From positions 131,407 to 195,406 of the forward strand of contig NZ_BOVL01000011.1 in NCBI RefSeq assembly GCF_019972155.1: a stretch of 64,000 nt of DNA, read 5' to 3'. Under the pieces are notes generated by a model. That model did no database searches, was not told the origin of the DNA, and saw only the letters and a list, made by a program, of their open reading frames with translations. This document shows, in pieces, positions 52,577 through 61,629 of this stretch (within the stretch, counting starts at the first letter, position 1; the number at the start of each line of letters is the position of its first letter). The translations under genes were made by a program, and so were the position numbers. This stretch comes from Bradyrhizobium sp. RD5-C2. GTDB taxonomy: Bacteria; Pseudomonadota; Alphaproteobacteria; Rhizobiales; Xanthobacteraceae.

Positions 52577-53608
52577 TCAGGCAGACTGGATACGTCCGAT
52601 CATGTCCTGGTATTTCGGGCCGTATTTGTCCCAGACCGGCTTGACCGCGTTCTGGAACGGCGCCTTGTCGGCGATCTCGATGATCTCGCACCCGGCAGCC
52701 TTCGCTTTTTCCATCGCCTGCTTCTCGTAGGCGTTCCAGAGCTCGCGTTCTTCCATCTGCGCCTCGCGGGCGAGTTTTTTGATCAGCGTCTGGTCATCGG
52801 CTGCCAGCGCCGACCAGGCGCGTTTCGAGAACACCAGTATCTCGGGAACGATCAGGTGTTCGGTGAGCGAAAAGTGTTTCGCTGCGGTGTAGTGGTTGCT
52901 GAAGACGTAGCTCGGGGGATTGTTCTCGGCGCCGTCGATAACGCCGGTCTGCAGCGCGCTGAACACCTGGTCGTAGCCCATCGCCACGCCGTTGCCGCCA
53001 AGTGCGTTCATCATGTCGATGAAGATCGGATTGCCGATGACGCGGAACTTGAGGCCCTTGATGTCGGCGATCGTCTTGATCGCGTGCTTGGTGTTGTAGA
53101 GGCTGCGTGCTCCGGAATTCATCCAGCACAGCGCGACCAGTCCGGCATTCGGGCTCGCCGTGATCTTGTCCAGCAGCTCCTGGCCGATCGGCCTATCCAT
53201 CATCCGCTCGGCATGCGCCATGTTCTTGAACAGGAACGGCATGTTGACGACGTTGATGTCATCGACGATCGGGCCGATCGAGCCGGCGCTGACGCGCAGC
53301 ATCTGGATCGCACCGATCTGGGTCTGCTCGATGGTTTCTTTCTCGCCGCCGAGCTGCATCGAGGGGAACATCTGTAGCGACAGCCGGCCGTTGGTCGCCG
53401 CCGCCAGCTTCTTGCCGAGGTTTTCCGTCGCGACCACAGTCGGGTAGCCCGGCGGCTGTACGTCCGACGCCTTGAAGACGGCTTTCGACTGGGCGAGGGC
53501 GGTCTGCGTCGAGGTCGCAACGACTGCGCCAAGGCCGGCGCCAAACTTGATGACGTCGCGACGGTTGAGCCCGGTGCCGCGATGCTGCGATCGATCTGTA
53601 CGATTCAT
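52577..53608 (-). CDS. TRAP transporter solute-binding protein (second system, DctP)
   Basis: 343 residues. Tat signal (NRRDVIKFGAG). The mature domain has DctP motifs (QMFPSMQLGGEKETIEQTQIG and LKFRVIGNPIFIDMMNALGGN with the substrate arginine). The ATG at 53608 has GGGAGGAT upstream; M at 53653 lacks one. Follows the GntR gene by 50 bp. Confidence 0.92.
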   Translation of the reverse strand: MNRTDRSQHRGTGLNRRDVIKFGAGLGAVVATSTQTALAQSKAVFKASDVQPPGYPTVVATENLGKKLAAATNGRLSLQMFPSMQLGGEKETIEQTQIGAIQMLRVSAGSIGPIVDDINVVNMPFLFKNMAHAERMMDRPIGQELLDKITASPNAGLVALCWMNSGARSLYNTKHAIKTIADIKGLKFRVIGNPIFIDMMNALGGNGVAMGYDQVFSALQTGVIDGAENNPPSYVFSNHYTAAKHFSLTEHLIVPEILVFSKRAWSALAADDQTLIKKLAREAQMEERELWNAYEKQAMEKAKAAGCEIIEIADKAPFQNAVKPVWDKYGPKYQDMIGRIQSA

Positions 53609-53658
53609 GTCATATCCTCCCAGAGTGCCTGGCCGGAGTCCGGCCGCGGTCATGCCGG

Positions 53659-54393
53659 CTAGCTCTGCGCGTCGAAGAACTCCGGATTGTTGTGCTGGGT
53701 GGCCGAGATGTCGGCCAGAAGGCGTTCGAGATGTCTGGCCATCGCGGCTCCGGCCGATGCCGGGTCGCGCGCCTCGATCGCGGCCATCACGGCCTCATGC
53801 TCGGCGATGACTTCGGCCATCCGCCCACGCTGCGGCAGCGTGAGCCACCGGAAGCGATCCACGTGAACCTTGACCTGCAGGATCAGCTTCCAGATGCCGG
53901 GATATCCGGCAATTTCGGCGATGGCGGCGTGAAAGGCCTCGTCGGCCTGATGGAATGCCTCGCGATCGCCGGCCATCTCGGCCTCGCGCTGGCGTTGGAG
54001 GATCGCGTGCAGGCTGAGGATCTGGCTGGCACTGGCGCGCTCGGTTGCCATGCGGGTCGTGGTTTCCTCCAGCGATCTGCGGATGATGATCGCCTCCGGA
54101 AGGGCGGCGAGCGGGATGCGAGATACGAAGATGCCCGATTGCGGGAAGATCTCGACCAGGCCTTCGTCCGACAGGCGCAGGATAGCTTCCCGCACCGGTG
54201 TCCGGCTGACGCCATATGCGCGCGCGATCTCGGTCTCGATGATCGGATCGCCGGGCTTGCGCTGCAGCGAGACGAGCTCGGCACGCAGTTCGGCATAGAT
54301 CCGCGCCGCCGCAGTTGCGGTCCGCGGACGACCGGTGCGCCGCTGGCCGACGGGGTTGCGGAGCTCCGACTTTTTCGGCGCGCGGGCGGGCAT
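53659..54393 (-). CDS. GntR-family (FadR/FCD) transcriptional regulator
   Basis: 244 residues. Winged helix (about 33-95: TEIARAYGVSRTPVREAILRLSDEGLVEIFPQSGIFV) and an FCD-type all-helical ligand domain (about 105-230) with metal-site histidines (FHQADEAFHAAI, EHEAVMAAIEARD and RHLERLL). ATG 54393 has GGAG at 7 bp; the longer frame is rejected. Divergent from the SDR gene with a perfect palindrome between, and first in the TRAP-cyclase-amidohydrolase operon. Confidence 0.93.
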   Translation of the reverse strand: MPARAPKKSELRNPVGQRRTGRPRTATAAARIYAELRAELVSLQRKPGDPIIETEIARAYGVSRTPVREAILRLSDEGLVEIFPQSGIFVSRIPLAALPEAIIIRRSLEETTTRMATERASASQILSLHAILQRQREAEMAGDREAFHQADEAFHAAIAEIAGYPGIWKLILQVKVHVDRFRWLTLPQRGRMAEVIAEHEAVMAAIEARDPASAGAAMARHLERLLADISATQHNNPEFFDAQS

Positions 54394-54406
54394 TCGTGCT
54401 CCAATA

Positions 54407-54420
54407 ACTAATATATTAGT
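54407..54420. promoter_or_regulatory. Perfect 14-bp palindrome between GntR and SDR genes
   Basis: ACTAATATATTAGT is a perfect inverted repeat in an AT-rich patch of an otherwise GC-rich region. It sits 13 bp upstream of the GntR start and 43 bp upstream of the SDR start, the usual position for a FadR/GntR operator. Confidence 0.6.
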
Positions 54421-54463
54421 ATATGAACGCGTCATAGAAGGCAAACGAACACCGGGAGGTCAC

Positions 54464-55270
54464 ATGACCGACTATCGCAAGCTATTCGATCTCACCGGCA
54501 AGACCGCCGTGGTGCTGGGCGCAGCCTCGGGCATCGGCAAATCGTCGGCTGAAGCGCTGGCGTCACTTGGAGCACGCGTGCTGTGTGCCGATCGCACGCT
54601 CGAGGGCGCGGATACGACCGCCGCGGCAATCCGTGAGCAGGGCGGATCGGCAACGGCCGCCGGCTGCGATGCCGCCGACCGTGCGGACGTCGAGGCGCTG
54701 GCAGCGAAGGCGCTCGCGGAATTTCAGCACGTCGACATCGCCGTCACCACGCCGGGGTTGAACATCCGCAAGACCATCCTCGACTACACCGACGAGGATC
54801 TCGACCGCGTCATCAACCTCAATATCAAGGGCACCGTGTGGTTTTTCCAGGCGTTCGGCCGCATCATGGTCCAGCAGCAGGGTGGCAGCCTGATTGCCTG
54901 CTCCTCGGTGCGCGCGGTGACCATCGAGCCGGGGCTTGCGATCTATGGTTCGACGAAGGCCGCGATCGGTCTCTTGGTGAAGGGCTTTGCGTCCGAGGTC
55001 GGGCGCTCCGGCGTCCGCGTCAACGCCATCGCGCCCAGCATTGCAGAGACCGCGTTGACCGGTGCGTTCAAGCAGCGGCCGGACATCTACAATCTCTATG
55101 CCGGTCACACCGTGTTCAATCGCTGGAGCAGTGCCGACGAGGTCGCCACCGCCGTCGCTTACCTGGCATCTGACGCGGCGAGCTATATCAGCGGCAGCAC
55201 GCTGTTCGTCGACGGCGGCTGGACGGCGGTCGATGGGCCGCCGACGGGTCTCACGCAACTGGCACGGTAG
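54464..55270 (+). CDS. Short-chain dehydrogenase/reductase (SDR)
   Basis: 268 residues, classical SDR. The nucleotide-binding GAASGIG motif is at 19-25 and the active site is S147/S148, Y161, K165. ASYISGSTLFVDGGW ends the domain. GGGAGGT SD at proper spacing. Likely controlled by the divergent GntR protein and part of the same pathway as the TRAP substrate. Confidence 0.92.
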   Translation: MTDYRKLFDLTGKTAVVLGAASGIGKSSAEALASLGARVLCADRTLEGADTTAAAIREQGGSATAAGCDAADRADVEALAAKALAEFQHVDIAVTTPGLNIRKTILDYTDEDLDRVINLNIKGTVWFFQAFGRIMVQQQGGSLIACSSVRAVTIEPGLAIYGSTKAAIGLLVKGFASEVGRSGVRVNAIAPSIAETALTGAFKQRPDIYNLYAGHTVFNRWSSADEVATAVAYLASDAASYISGSTLFVDGGWTAVDGPPTGLTQLAR

Positions 55271-55313
55271 AATAGGATGAGTTTATCTCGATCGAGCCAC
55301 GATTGCTTTCGAA

Positions 55314-56237
55314 TCATGCTTTGCGGCCGTTGGCATCGATCGACAGCGCCTGGGCAATGAATTTGTGCGTCGGGGTCGGTACGCCGAGCTTCTCACCCAT
55401 GCGTACCAGGGCGCCCGAGAAATAGTCGATCTCGAGCGGTTTGCCGGCTCGCCGGTCGAGCAGCATGGACGTGATCATCTCGCGGGGATTGGCGTCGGCG
55501 GCCTTCATGATCGTCGCAAAGTCGGTGGGCTTGAACGGTACGCCGGCGGCGAGGCCGACGGCGATCACCTCGCGTACGGCATCCTCAAACAGGGCGCGGG
55601 TGCCGGGCGTCTCGCGCATCGGTCCATACGACGCATTGGTCAGCGTCATCATGCCCGAACTCGGTGCGAGTGATGCGAACTTTAGCCAGACATTGTAGCG
55701 GATCTCTGGTGTGAGCACGGCATCGAGGTTGGCCTCCTTGCATACGTGTTGGAAGGCCTCGAGCTGCGGATTCGCTCGCCCATCCGGCTCGCCGAACTCG
55801 ATGCGGCCGGGTTGCGCCTTGTGCTCGATCACGCCAGGCCGCGCGATGTGGCTCGAGATGCGCACCACGCCCGGCACCACGTGCGCACGCGGCAGGTGCG
55901 CCCTGATGAGGTCCGGCCCTTCGATGCCGTTCTGCAGCGAGATGATCGTGGTGCCGTCCCGAACCGCGGCCTGCAACGCTTTCGCCCCGCGCTCGGTATC
56001 GCCGAGTTTGGTTGCAAAAAGCACCATCTCCGGCGGCTCAGCCCCGGCGGGATCGCCGACGGCCTTCACCGGCTTCACAGTGCGATCGCCGCTGATACCA
56101 ATGATCTGCAGCCCATCCCGGCGCATTGCGTCGAGATGCGCTCCGCGCGCGACGAACGTGACGTCCTGCCCTGCGGCCGCCAAACGCCCACCGTAGTAGC
56201 CGCCAATGCCGCCAGCACCCATGACCAGAATTTTCAT
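55314..56237 (-). CDS. 2-dehydropantoate 2-reductase family protein (PanE/ApbA-like)
   Basis: 307 residues. The N-terminal Rossmann motif MKILVMGAGGIGGYYGGRL and the C-terminal ApbA domain with KPLEIDYFSGALVRMGEK define the family. Many copies in such genomes are not panE, so the substrate is uncertain. ATG 56237 has GAGGAGAG; extension to 56309 rejected. Converges with the SDR gene. Confidence 0.85.
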   Translation of the reverse strand: MKILVMGAGGIGGYYGGRLAAAGQDVTFVARGAHLDAMRRDGLQIIGISGDRTVKPVKAVGDPAGAEPPEMVLFATKLGDTERGAKALQAAVRDGTTIISLQNGIEGPDLIRAHLPRAHVVPGVVRISSHIARPGVIEHKAQPGRIEFGEPDGRANPQLEAFQHVCKEANLDAVLTPEIRYNVWLKFASLAPSSGMMTLTNASYGPMRETPGTRALFEDAVREVIAVGLAAGVPFKPTDFATIMKAADANPREMITSMLLDRRAGKPLEIDYFSGALVRMGEKLGVPTPTHKFIAQALSIDANGRKA

Positions 56238-56382
56238 GGTCTCTCCTCGCCAAGCCGCGAACGGCAGAGAAGTGCCGATCGGCAACATTCCTGCCAATCC
56301 TGGCTTCAAACTAGCACATTGGAACCGGCCGGATAACGACGGACCGGGTTGATTTTCGCCCTTGAGCCTGACTGCCTGGTGT

Positions 56383-57093
56383 CTACGGCGTTGGACCGGA
56401 AACGAATCCAGCTTGGCGGCGCAACTCCGATGTGTCCGGCGACGTCAGCAGCGCGATCAGGCGTTGCGCCTGCGACGCAGCCGAGGCCTGCGTCGCAACG
56501 GCGGCCGTGTACATGGTTGCGAGCCTGCATCCCGGCGGCAGCGTGCCCGATAGCACGACACCCGGCGTGCTGATGATCTCTGTGGATTGCGTGCAACCGA
56601 TCGGCCGCCGGTCACTGGACTCGGCCAGATGCCGCATGGCCGTCGCGCCGTTCGGAAAGACCTTCAGCCGCTCGGCGACGACATCGGCGATGTCGAGTTG
56701 CGCCAGCACCTTGGCGACATGAATTCCGGCGGTTGATGCCTTGGTGTCGGGCACGAAGATCGCATCTGCATCGAGCAGCACTGCGCGCAGGCCGGCGGCG
56801 TCCTCAGCGCTTGCCGGCGGATCGCCGGCGCGGACCGCAAGCGCCGTTTCAACGCGGCCGATGTTGGTCATCGAGCTGCGCAGAACCAGCCCTTCGTCGG
56901 CAAGCTTCGCGATCAGCGCGGCGGTCAGGATGACGATGTCGGTCGGAATGCCGGCACGCAATCTGTCGGCCATGGCGCCGACTGCGCCGAAATCACCGGC
57001 AATGCCGAGGCCGGTTTCGGCCTCGAACGCAGGCTCCAGGCGGCGCACCAAGCCTTGCGCCGCGCCGCCGCTCAGGACGTTCAACGTCTTCAT
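56383..57093 (-). CDS. Substrate-binding domain protein (ModA-like) without signal peptide
   Basis: About 236 residues of the periplasmic-binding-protein type II fold (TLNVLSGGAAQGLVRRLEPAFEAETG resembles ModA; VFPNGATAMRHLAESSDRRPIGCTQSTEI is the hinge region). In-frame start options are ATG 57093 and upstream GTGs near 57112; none adds a signal peptide, so the product would stay in the cytoplasm. Function unknown; 40 bp after the TctC-type gene (57134-58108), same strand. Confidence 0.75.
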   Translation of the reverse strand: MKTLNVLSGGAAQGLVRRLEPAFEAETGLGIAGDFGAVGAMADRLRAGIPTDIVILTAALIAKLADEGLVLRSSMTNIGRVETALAVRAGDPPASAEDAAGLRAVLLDADAIFVPDTKASTAGIHVAKVLAQLDIADVVAERLKVFPNGATAMRHLAESSDRRPIGCTQSTEIISTPGVVLSGTLPPGCRLATMYTAAVATQASAASQAQRLIALLTSPDTSELRRQAGFVSGPTP

Positions 57094-57133
57094 TTGCACC
57101 TGTTCCGTCACCACGGTCTTGGCCGCTACGTGT

Positions 57134-58108
57134 CTATTCGTTCTTGTCCAGCCTTCTGACGACGTCTGCCCACTTCACGATATCGGCGCGCAGAAATTTG
57201 TCGAAGGCTTCCGGCGTCATGGTCATCGGCACCGCGCCCTGTTCGGCCCAGAGCTTCTCGACTTCCGGCCGCCTCACCGCTGAATTCACGGCCGCATTGA
57301 GTTTGTCGATGATCGGCTTCGGTGTACCCATTGGGGCCATCAGGCCGAGCCAGATCGTCGCTACATAACCGGAAACGCCCGCCTCGACGACCGTCGGAAT
57401 ATTGGGCAACACCGCGGAACGGGTCTTGCCGGTTGTCGCAAGCGCGCGGACCTGGTTCTCGGCAACATTCGGTGCCATCGCCGGAACGGCATCGACCATC
57501 ATCTGAACCTGGCCGCCGATGACGCCGCTGCGGGCCTCGCCGCTGTTGCGGTAGGGCACATGCACGATATTGATCCCGGCCATGGCTTTGAACAGCTCGC
57601 CCGCCATGTGATACGGCGTGCCCTGACCCGACGACGCGTAGTTCAGCTTTCCAGGCTCTGCCTTTGCAAGCGCGATGAATTCCTGCAGGGTCTTGGCCGG
57701 CACGGCGGGGTGGACCACGATCACCAGATCCGAAGTGTTCAGGGATGCGACCGGCGTCAGGTCGCGCATCAGCTCATATTTGCGCTGAGGCACCAGCGAT
57801 TCATTGGCGGTCTGGGTGTTCGACATCACCAGGAGGGTGTAGCCATCGGGCAGCGCCTTCGCGACCTCGAGCGTGCCGATCACGCCGCCGGCGCCGGTGC
57901 GGTTCTCCACGACGAAGGGCTGGCCGAGGCTTTCCTGCAGGATGATGCCGATCTGGCGCGCCACGACGTCGGCCGGGCCGCCGGGACCAAAGGGAACGAT
58001 GATCCTGACCGGCCGCGCAGGGTAATCGTCGGCGTCCGCATGTCCGCCTGACATCGACACGGTCAGCAATGCCGCGACACACATCAAGGCGTACCGAAAG
58101 CCCGCCAT
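57134..58108 (-). CDS. Tripartite tricarboxylate transporter (TctC/Bug) solute-binding protein, second copy
   Basis: 324 residues, signal peptide cleaved near ADA-DD, then YPARPVRIIVPFGPGGPADVVARQI and VENRTGAGGVIGTLEVAKA. 40 bp before the ModA-like gene. The nearest plus-strand gene is another binding protein. No TctA/B in the window. Confidence 0.92.
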   Translation of the reverse strand: MAGFRYALMCVAALLTVSMSGGHADADDYPARPVRIIVPFGPGGPADVVARQIGIILQESLGQPFVVENRTGAGGVIGTLEVAKALPDGYTLLVMSNTQTANESLVPQRKYELMRDLTPVASLNTSDLVIVVHPAVPAKTLQEFIALAKAEPGKLNYASSGQGTPYHMAGELFKAMAGINIVHVPYRNSGEARSGVIGGQVQMMVDAVPAMAPNVAENQVRALATTGKTRSAVLPNIPTVVEAGVSGYVATIWLGLMAPMGTPKPIIDKLNAAVNSAVRRPEVEKLWAEQGAVPMTMTPEAFDKFLRADIVKWADVVRRLDKNE

Positions 58109-58258
58109 TGATCGTCTCCCCCAACTTTAGTCTTCTTTCTTGACCAGAAGTCTAGCTGCAACCTGAAGCATCTGTCGACGACAGACATCGTCTTCACGCA
58201 TCGGAATAAGGGCGGGAAGACGGTGTACTCAAACTTCGCCATCGCGTGCGGGGATCAA

Positions 58259-59329
58259 ATGAGGAAACATTCTGGGCTGTCGCGCCGCGATCTGCTGAAG
58301 GGCACCGGTGCCGTGCTGGCAGGGACTGCCTTTTCAACACGCGTGATGGCCGCCGCGCCGCCCGCGGAACCGGTTACGCCGGCGCTGATCGAGGCAGCGA
58401 AGAAAGAGGGACAGGTCGTCTATTACACCTCGACCGATCTGCCGGTCGCCGAGAAACTGGCGAAGGCATTCGAGGCGAAATACGCGGGGATTACCGTGCG
58501 CGTCGAACGCACCGGCGCGGAGCGCGTGTTCCAGCGGGTCGGCCAGGAATATGCCAGCAATATTCACGCCGTCGACGTCGTCAATTCCTCCGACGCCGCA
58601 CATTTCATCGTGTGGAAGCGCGACGGCATTCTGGCGCCCTATGTTCCGGAGGAGGTCGCGAAATACTATCCGGACGAGCATCGCGATCCGGATGGTCAGT
58701 TCGCAAGCTTCCGGGTGTGGCTGTCGATCATCGCCTACAACACCAATCTCGTGAAGGCCGAGGATGCGCCGAAGAGCTTTGCCGATCTGCTCGATCCGAA
58801 ATGGAAGGGCAAGATCGTGAAGGGGCACCCCGGCTATAGCGGCACCATCATGACCGCGACCTATCAGATGCAGCGCGATCTCGGCTGGAGCTTCTTCGAG
58901 CAGCTCGCAAAGCAGAACATCATGCAGGTGCAGTCCTCAACCGATCCGCCGAAGAAGCTCGACCTCGGCGAGCGCGCGGTGATGGCCGACGGCAACGAGT
59001 ACAACATCTTTCAGTTGAAGGAGATGGGCCGCCCGGTCGAGCCGGTCTACGCCACCGAAGGCTCGCCGATCATTGTCGGCCCCAATGGAATCTTCAAGGA
59101 CTGTCCGCATCCGAATGCGGCAAGGCTGTTTCAATCGTTCGCGCTCGGACGCGAGGGGCAGCAGCTCAACGTCGAGATCGGTGGCCTCAGGTCGGTCCAC
59201 GCGCAGGCCCAGGAGAAGGCCGGGCGCAAGCCGTTGAAGGACATCAAGACGATGAAGGATGACCCGGCCGCGGTGGAGCGGGAAGGGGAATCGATCAAGG
59301 CGCACTACACCCGCATCTTCCGTGTTTGA
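58259..59329 (+). CDS. ABC transporter substrate-binding protein, family 1 (Fe3+-like), Tat-exported
   Basis: 356 residues from ATG 58259 (GGGGA SD); GTG 58223 is an alternative. A Tat signal (SRRDLLKGTG) and a mature domain starting EGQVVYYTSTDLPVAEKLAKAFEAKY, typical of FutA-like proteins, are visible. No partner permease or ATPase nearby. 123 bp upstream of the molybdopterin oxidoreductase. Confidence 0.88.
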   Translation: MRKHSGLSRRDLLKGTGAVLAGTAFSTRVMAAAPPAEPVTPALIEAAKKEGQVVYYTSTDLPVAEKLAKAFEAKYAGITVRVERTGAERVFQRVGQEYASNIHAVDVVNSSDAAHFIVWKRDGILAPYVPEEVAKYYPDEHRDPDGQFASFRVWLSIIAYNTNLVKAEDAPKSFADLLDPKWKGKIVKGHPGYSGTIMTATYQMQRDLGWSFFEQLAKQNIMQVQSSTDPPKKLDLGERAVMADGNEYNIFQLKEMGRPVEPVYATEGSPIIVGPNGIFKDCPHPNAARLFQSFALGREGQQLNVEIGGLRSVHAQAQEKAGRKPLKDIKTMKDDPAAVEREGESIKAHYTRIFRV

Positions 59330-59452
59330 CGGACGGAGTGGGCTGGTAGCCGGGCAATTGGGCGTTTGCCGCATGGCTTATGCGCGGTTTTCGCCCGGAC
59401 TGGGTCAATAATGCCCCTCGGCGGAGCGGATTTTTGATGTTACCAATTTGGC

Positions 59453-61552
59453 ATGAACCAGCATGCCAAGATCGACATCCGCCATTCCACCTGTCCGCAC
59501 GACTGCCCTTCGGCATGTGCGCTCGACGTCGAGGTGATCGAAGGACGTTCGATCGGCAGGGTGCGTGGCTCGAAACGGCAGACCTATACGGCCGGCGTGG
59601 TCTGCGCCAAGGTCGCGCGTTATGCCGAGCGGATTCATCATGCCGAACGGCTGATGCATCCGCTGCGCAGGACCGGCCCGAAGGGCTCCGGCCAATTCGC
59701 GCGGATTTCCTGGGACGAGGCGCTGGACGAGATCGCGGCGCGTTTCGACGCCGCCGAGCGGGAGTTCGGCGCCGAGTCGGTCTGGCCCTATTACTACGCC
59801 GGCACCATGGGGCTGGTAATGCGCGACGGCCTCAACCGGCTGTCGCATGTGAAGAAGTATTCGCGCTTCTATGGCACGATCTGTTCGACCATCGCGCGCA
59901 TCGGCTTCGCCGCCGGAACCGGCAAGATCGCCGGCGTCGATCCGCGCGAGATGGGCGTCTCCGACCTCGTCGTGATCTGGGGCACCAATCCGGTGAACAC
60001 CCAAGTCAACGTGATGACGCATGCATCGCGCGCGCGGAAGGAGCGCGGCGCCAAGATTGCGGCGGTCGATGTCTACAACAACGAGACCATGAGGCAGGCC
60101 GACATCAAGATCCTGCTGCGGCCGGGAACCGATGGCGCCTTCGCTTGCGCCGTGATGCACGTGCTGTTCCGCGAGGGATTTGCCGATCGCGATTATCTCG
60201 CGCGCTATACCGATTGCCCGGACGAACTGGAAGCGCATCTGAAGACCCGCACGCCGGAATGGGCCTCGGCGATCTCGGGCGTGCCGGTCGAGGAGATCGA
60301 GGCGTTCGCGCGGCTGGTCGGGACGACCCAGCGCTCGTTCTTCCGCCTTGGTTATGGGTTCACCCGCAGCCGCAACGGCGCCGCGCAGATGCATGCCGCG
60401 CTGTGCATTCCTGCGGTGACCGGCGCCTGGCAATATGAGGGCGGCGGCGCATTCTTCAACAATGCCGGCATCTGGCGCTTCGACGAGTCGATCATCGAAG
60501 GCCACGACGCGATCGATCCCACCACCCGGGTGCTCGACCAGTCGAAGATCGGCCGCATCCTGACCGGCGATGCCGAGGCGCTGAAGGGCGGCGGGCCGGT
60601 CAAGGCGATGCTGATCCAGAACACCAATCCGATGACGGTGGCGCCCGAGCAGGCGCTGGTGCGGCAGGGCTTTGCCCGCGAGGATCTGTTCGTCGCGGTG
60701 CACGAGCAGTTCATGACCGAGACGGCGCAGATGGCCGACATCGTGCTGCCGGCGACGATGTTCATGGAGCACGACGACCTCTATTACGGCGGCGGTCATC
60801 AGCATATCTCGGTCGGCCCGAAGCTGATCGATCCGCCCGGCGAGTGCCGCTCCAACCACGAGGTGCTGCAGGGGCTCGGCCGCCGCCTCAACGCGGTGCA
60901 TCCGGGTTTCGACATGACGCCGCGGCAGCTGATAGACGCAACTTTGAAGAAAAGCGGGCACGGCGATATCGAGACGTTGGAAGCCGATATTTGGCGCGAC
61001 CTGCAACCGGATTTCCGCACCTCGCACTATCTCGACGGCTTTGCCCATGCCGACAAGAAGTTCCACTTCAAGGTCGATTGGGGCAAGGTGCCGGTCGGCG
61101 CGGGCGGGCTGATGGGCGCGTGGGACAAGATGCCCTCGCTGCCCGACCACTGGACCATCATCGAGGAGGCGGACGCGCAGCATCCGTTCCGGCTCGCGAC
61201 GTCGCCGTCGCGCAGCTTCCTCAACACCAGCTTCAACGAAACGCCGTCGTCGCAGGCCCGCGAGGGCGCGCCGACCGTGATGATCCACCCCGATGATGCG
61301 GCCGCACTGTCGATCGCCGACGGGGAGGCCGTGACGCTCGGCAATATGCGCGGCGAAACCACGCTGACCGCAAAACTGTTCGATGGCGTTCGTCGCGGCG
61401 TGCTGATCGCCGAGTCGATCCATCCGAACAAGTCCCATATCGGCGGCCGCGGCATTAACATGCTGACCGGGGCGGAGGCCGTCGCGCCGCTCGGCGGCGC
61501 CGCGTTCCACGACAACAAGGTCTGGATCAGGAAGGCGTCCGCCGCCGCTTAA
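59453..61552 (+). CDS. Molybdopterin oxidoreductase, [4Fe-4S]-containing (BisC/DMSO reductase superfamily)
   Basis: 699 residues. The N-terminal cysteine set C14, C18, C22 and C51 binds a [4Fe-4S] cluster. Pterin-binding motifs VIWGTNPVNTQVN and the C-terminal MoCo domain (about 585-690) with NTSFNETPSSQ follow. No Tat signal, so probably cytoplasmic. Substrate unknown. A long antisense open frame over the gene is ignored. Confidence 0.92.
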   Translation: MNQHAKIDIRHSTCPHDCPSACALDVEVIEGRSIGRVRGSKRQTYTAGVVCAKVARYAERIHHAERLMHPLRRTGPKGSGQFARISWDEALDEIAARFDAAEREFGAESVWPYYYAGTMGLVMRDGLNRLSHVKKYSRFYGTICSTIARIGFAAGTGKIAGVDPREMGVSDLVVIWGTNPVNTQVNVMTHASRARKERGAKIAAVDVYNNETMRQADIKILLRPGTDGAFACAVMHVLFREGFADRDYLARYTDCPDELEAHLKTRTPEWASAISGVPVEEIEAFARLVGTTQRSFFRLGYGFTRSRNGAAQMHAALCIPAVTGAWQYEGGGAFFNNAGIWRFDESIIEGHDAIDPTTRVLDQSKIGRILTGDAEALKGGGPVKAMLIQNTNPMTVAPEQALVRQGFAREDLFVAVHEQFMTETAQMADIVLPATMFMEHDDLYYGGGHQHISVGPKLIDPPGECRSNHEVLQGLGRRLNAVHPGFDMTPRQLIDATLKKSGHGDIETLEADIWRDLQPDFRTSHYLDGFAHADKKFHFKVDWGKVPVGAGGLMGAWDKMPSLPDHWTIIEEADAQHPFRLATSPSRSFLNTSFNETPSSQAREGAPTVMIHPDDAAALSIADGEAVTLGNMRGETTLTAKLFDGVRRGVLIAESIHPNKSHIGGRGINMLTGAEAVAPLGGAAFHDNKVWIRKASAAA

Positions 61553-61629
61553 TTCCTGCTTGCAGTCGGCGCCGATCCTGCCGCAAATGTGCGCTAGCAA
61601 TAGCGCACAGGCAAAAACAGGCAGGAAAC

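Noticed and set aside
50397..52691. 764-codon minus-strand frame across the TRAP genes
   Set aside because: It runs through three well-supported genes in another phase, and its sequence has no family features.
59405..61600. 731-codon minus-strand open frame
   Set aside because: It lies exactly antisense to the molybdopterin oxidoreductase, has Arg/His/Asp-rich composition and no motif. High GC keeps stops rare on the opposite strand.
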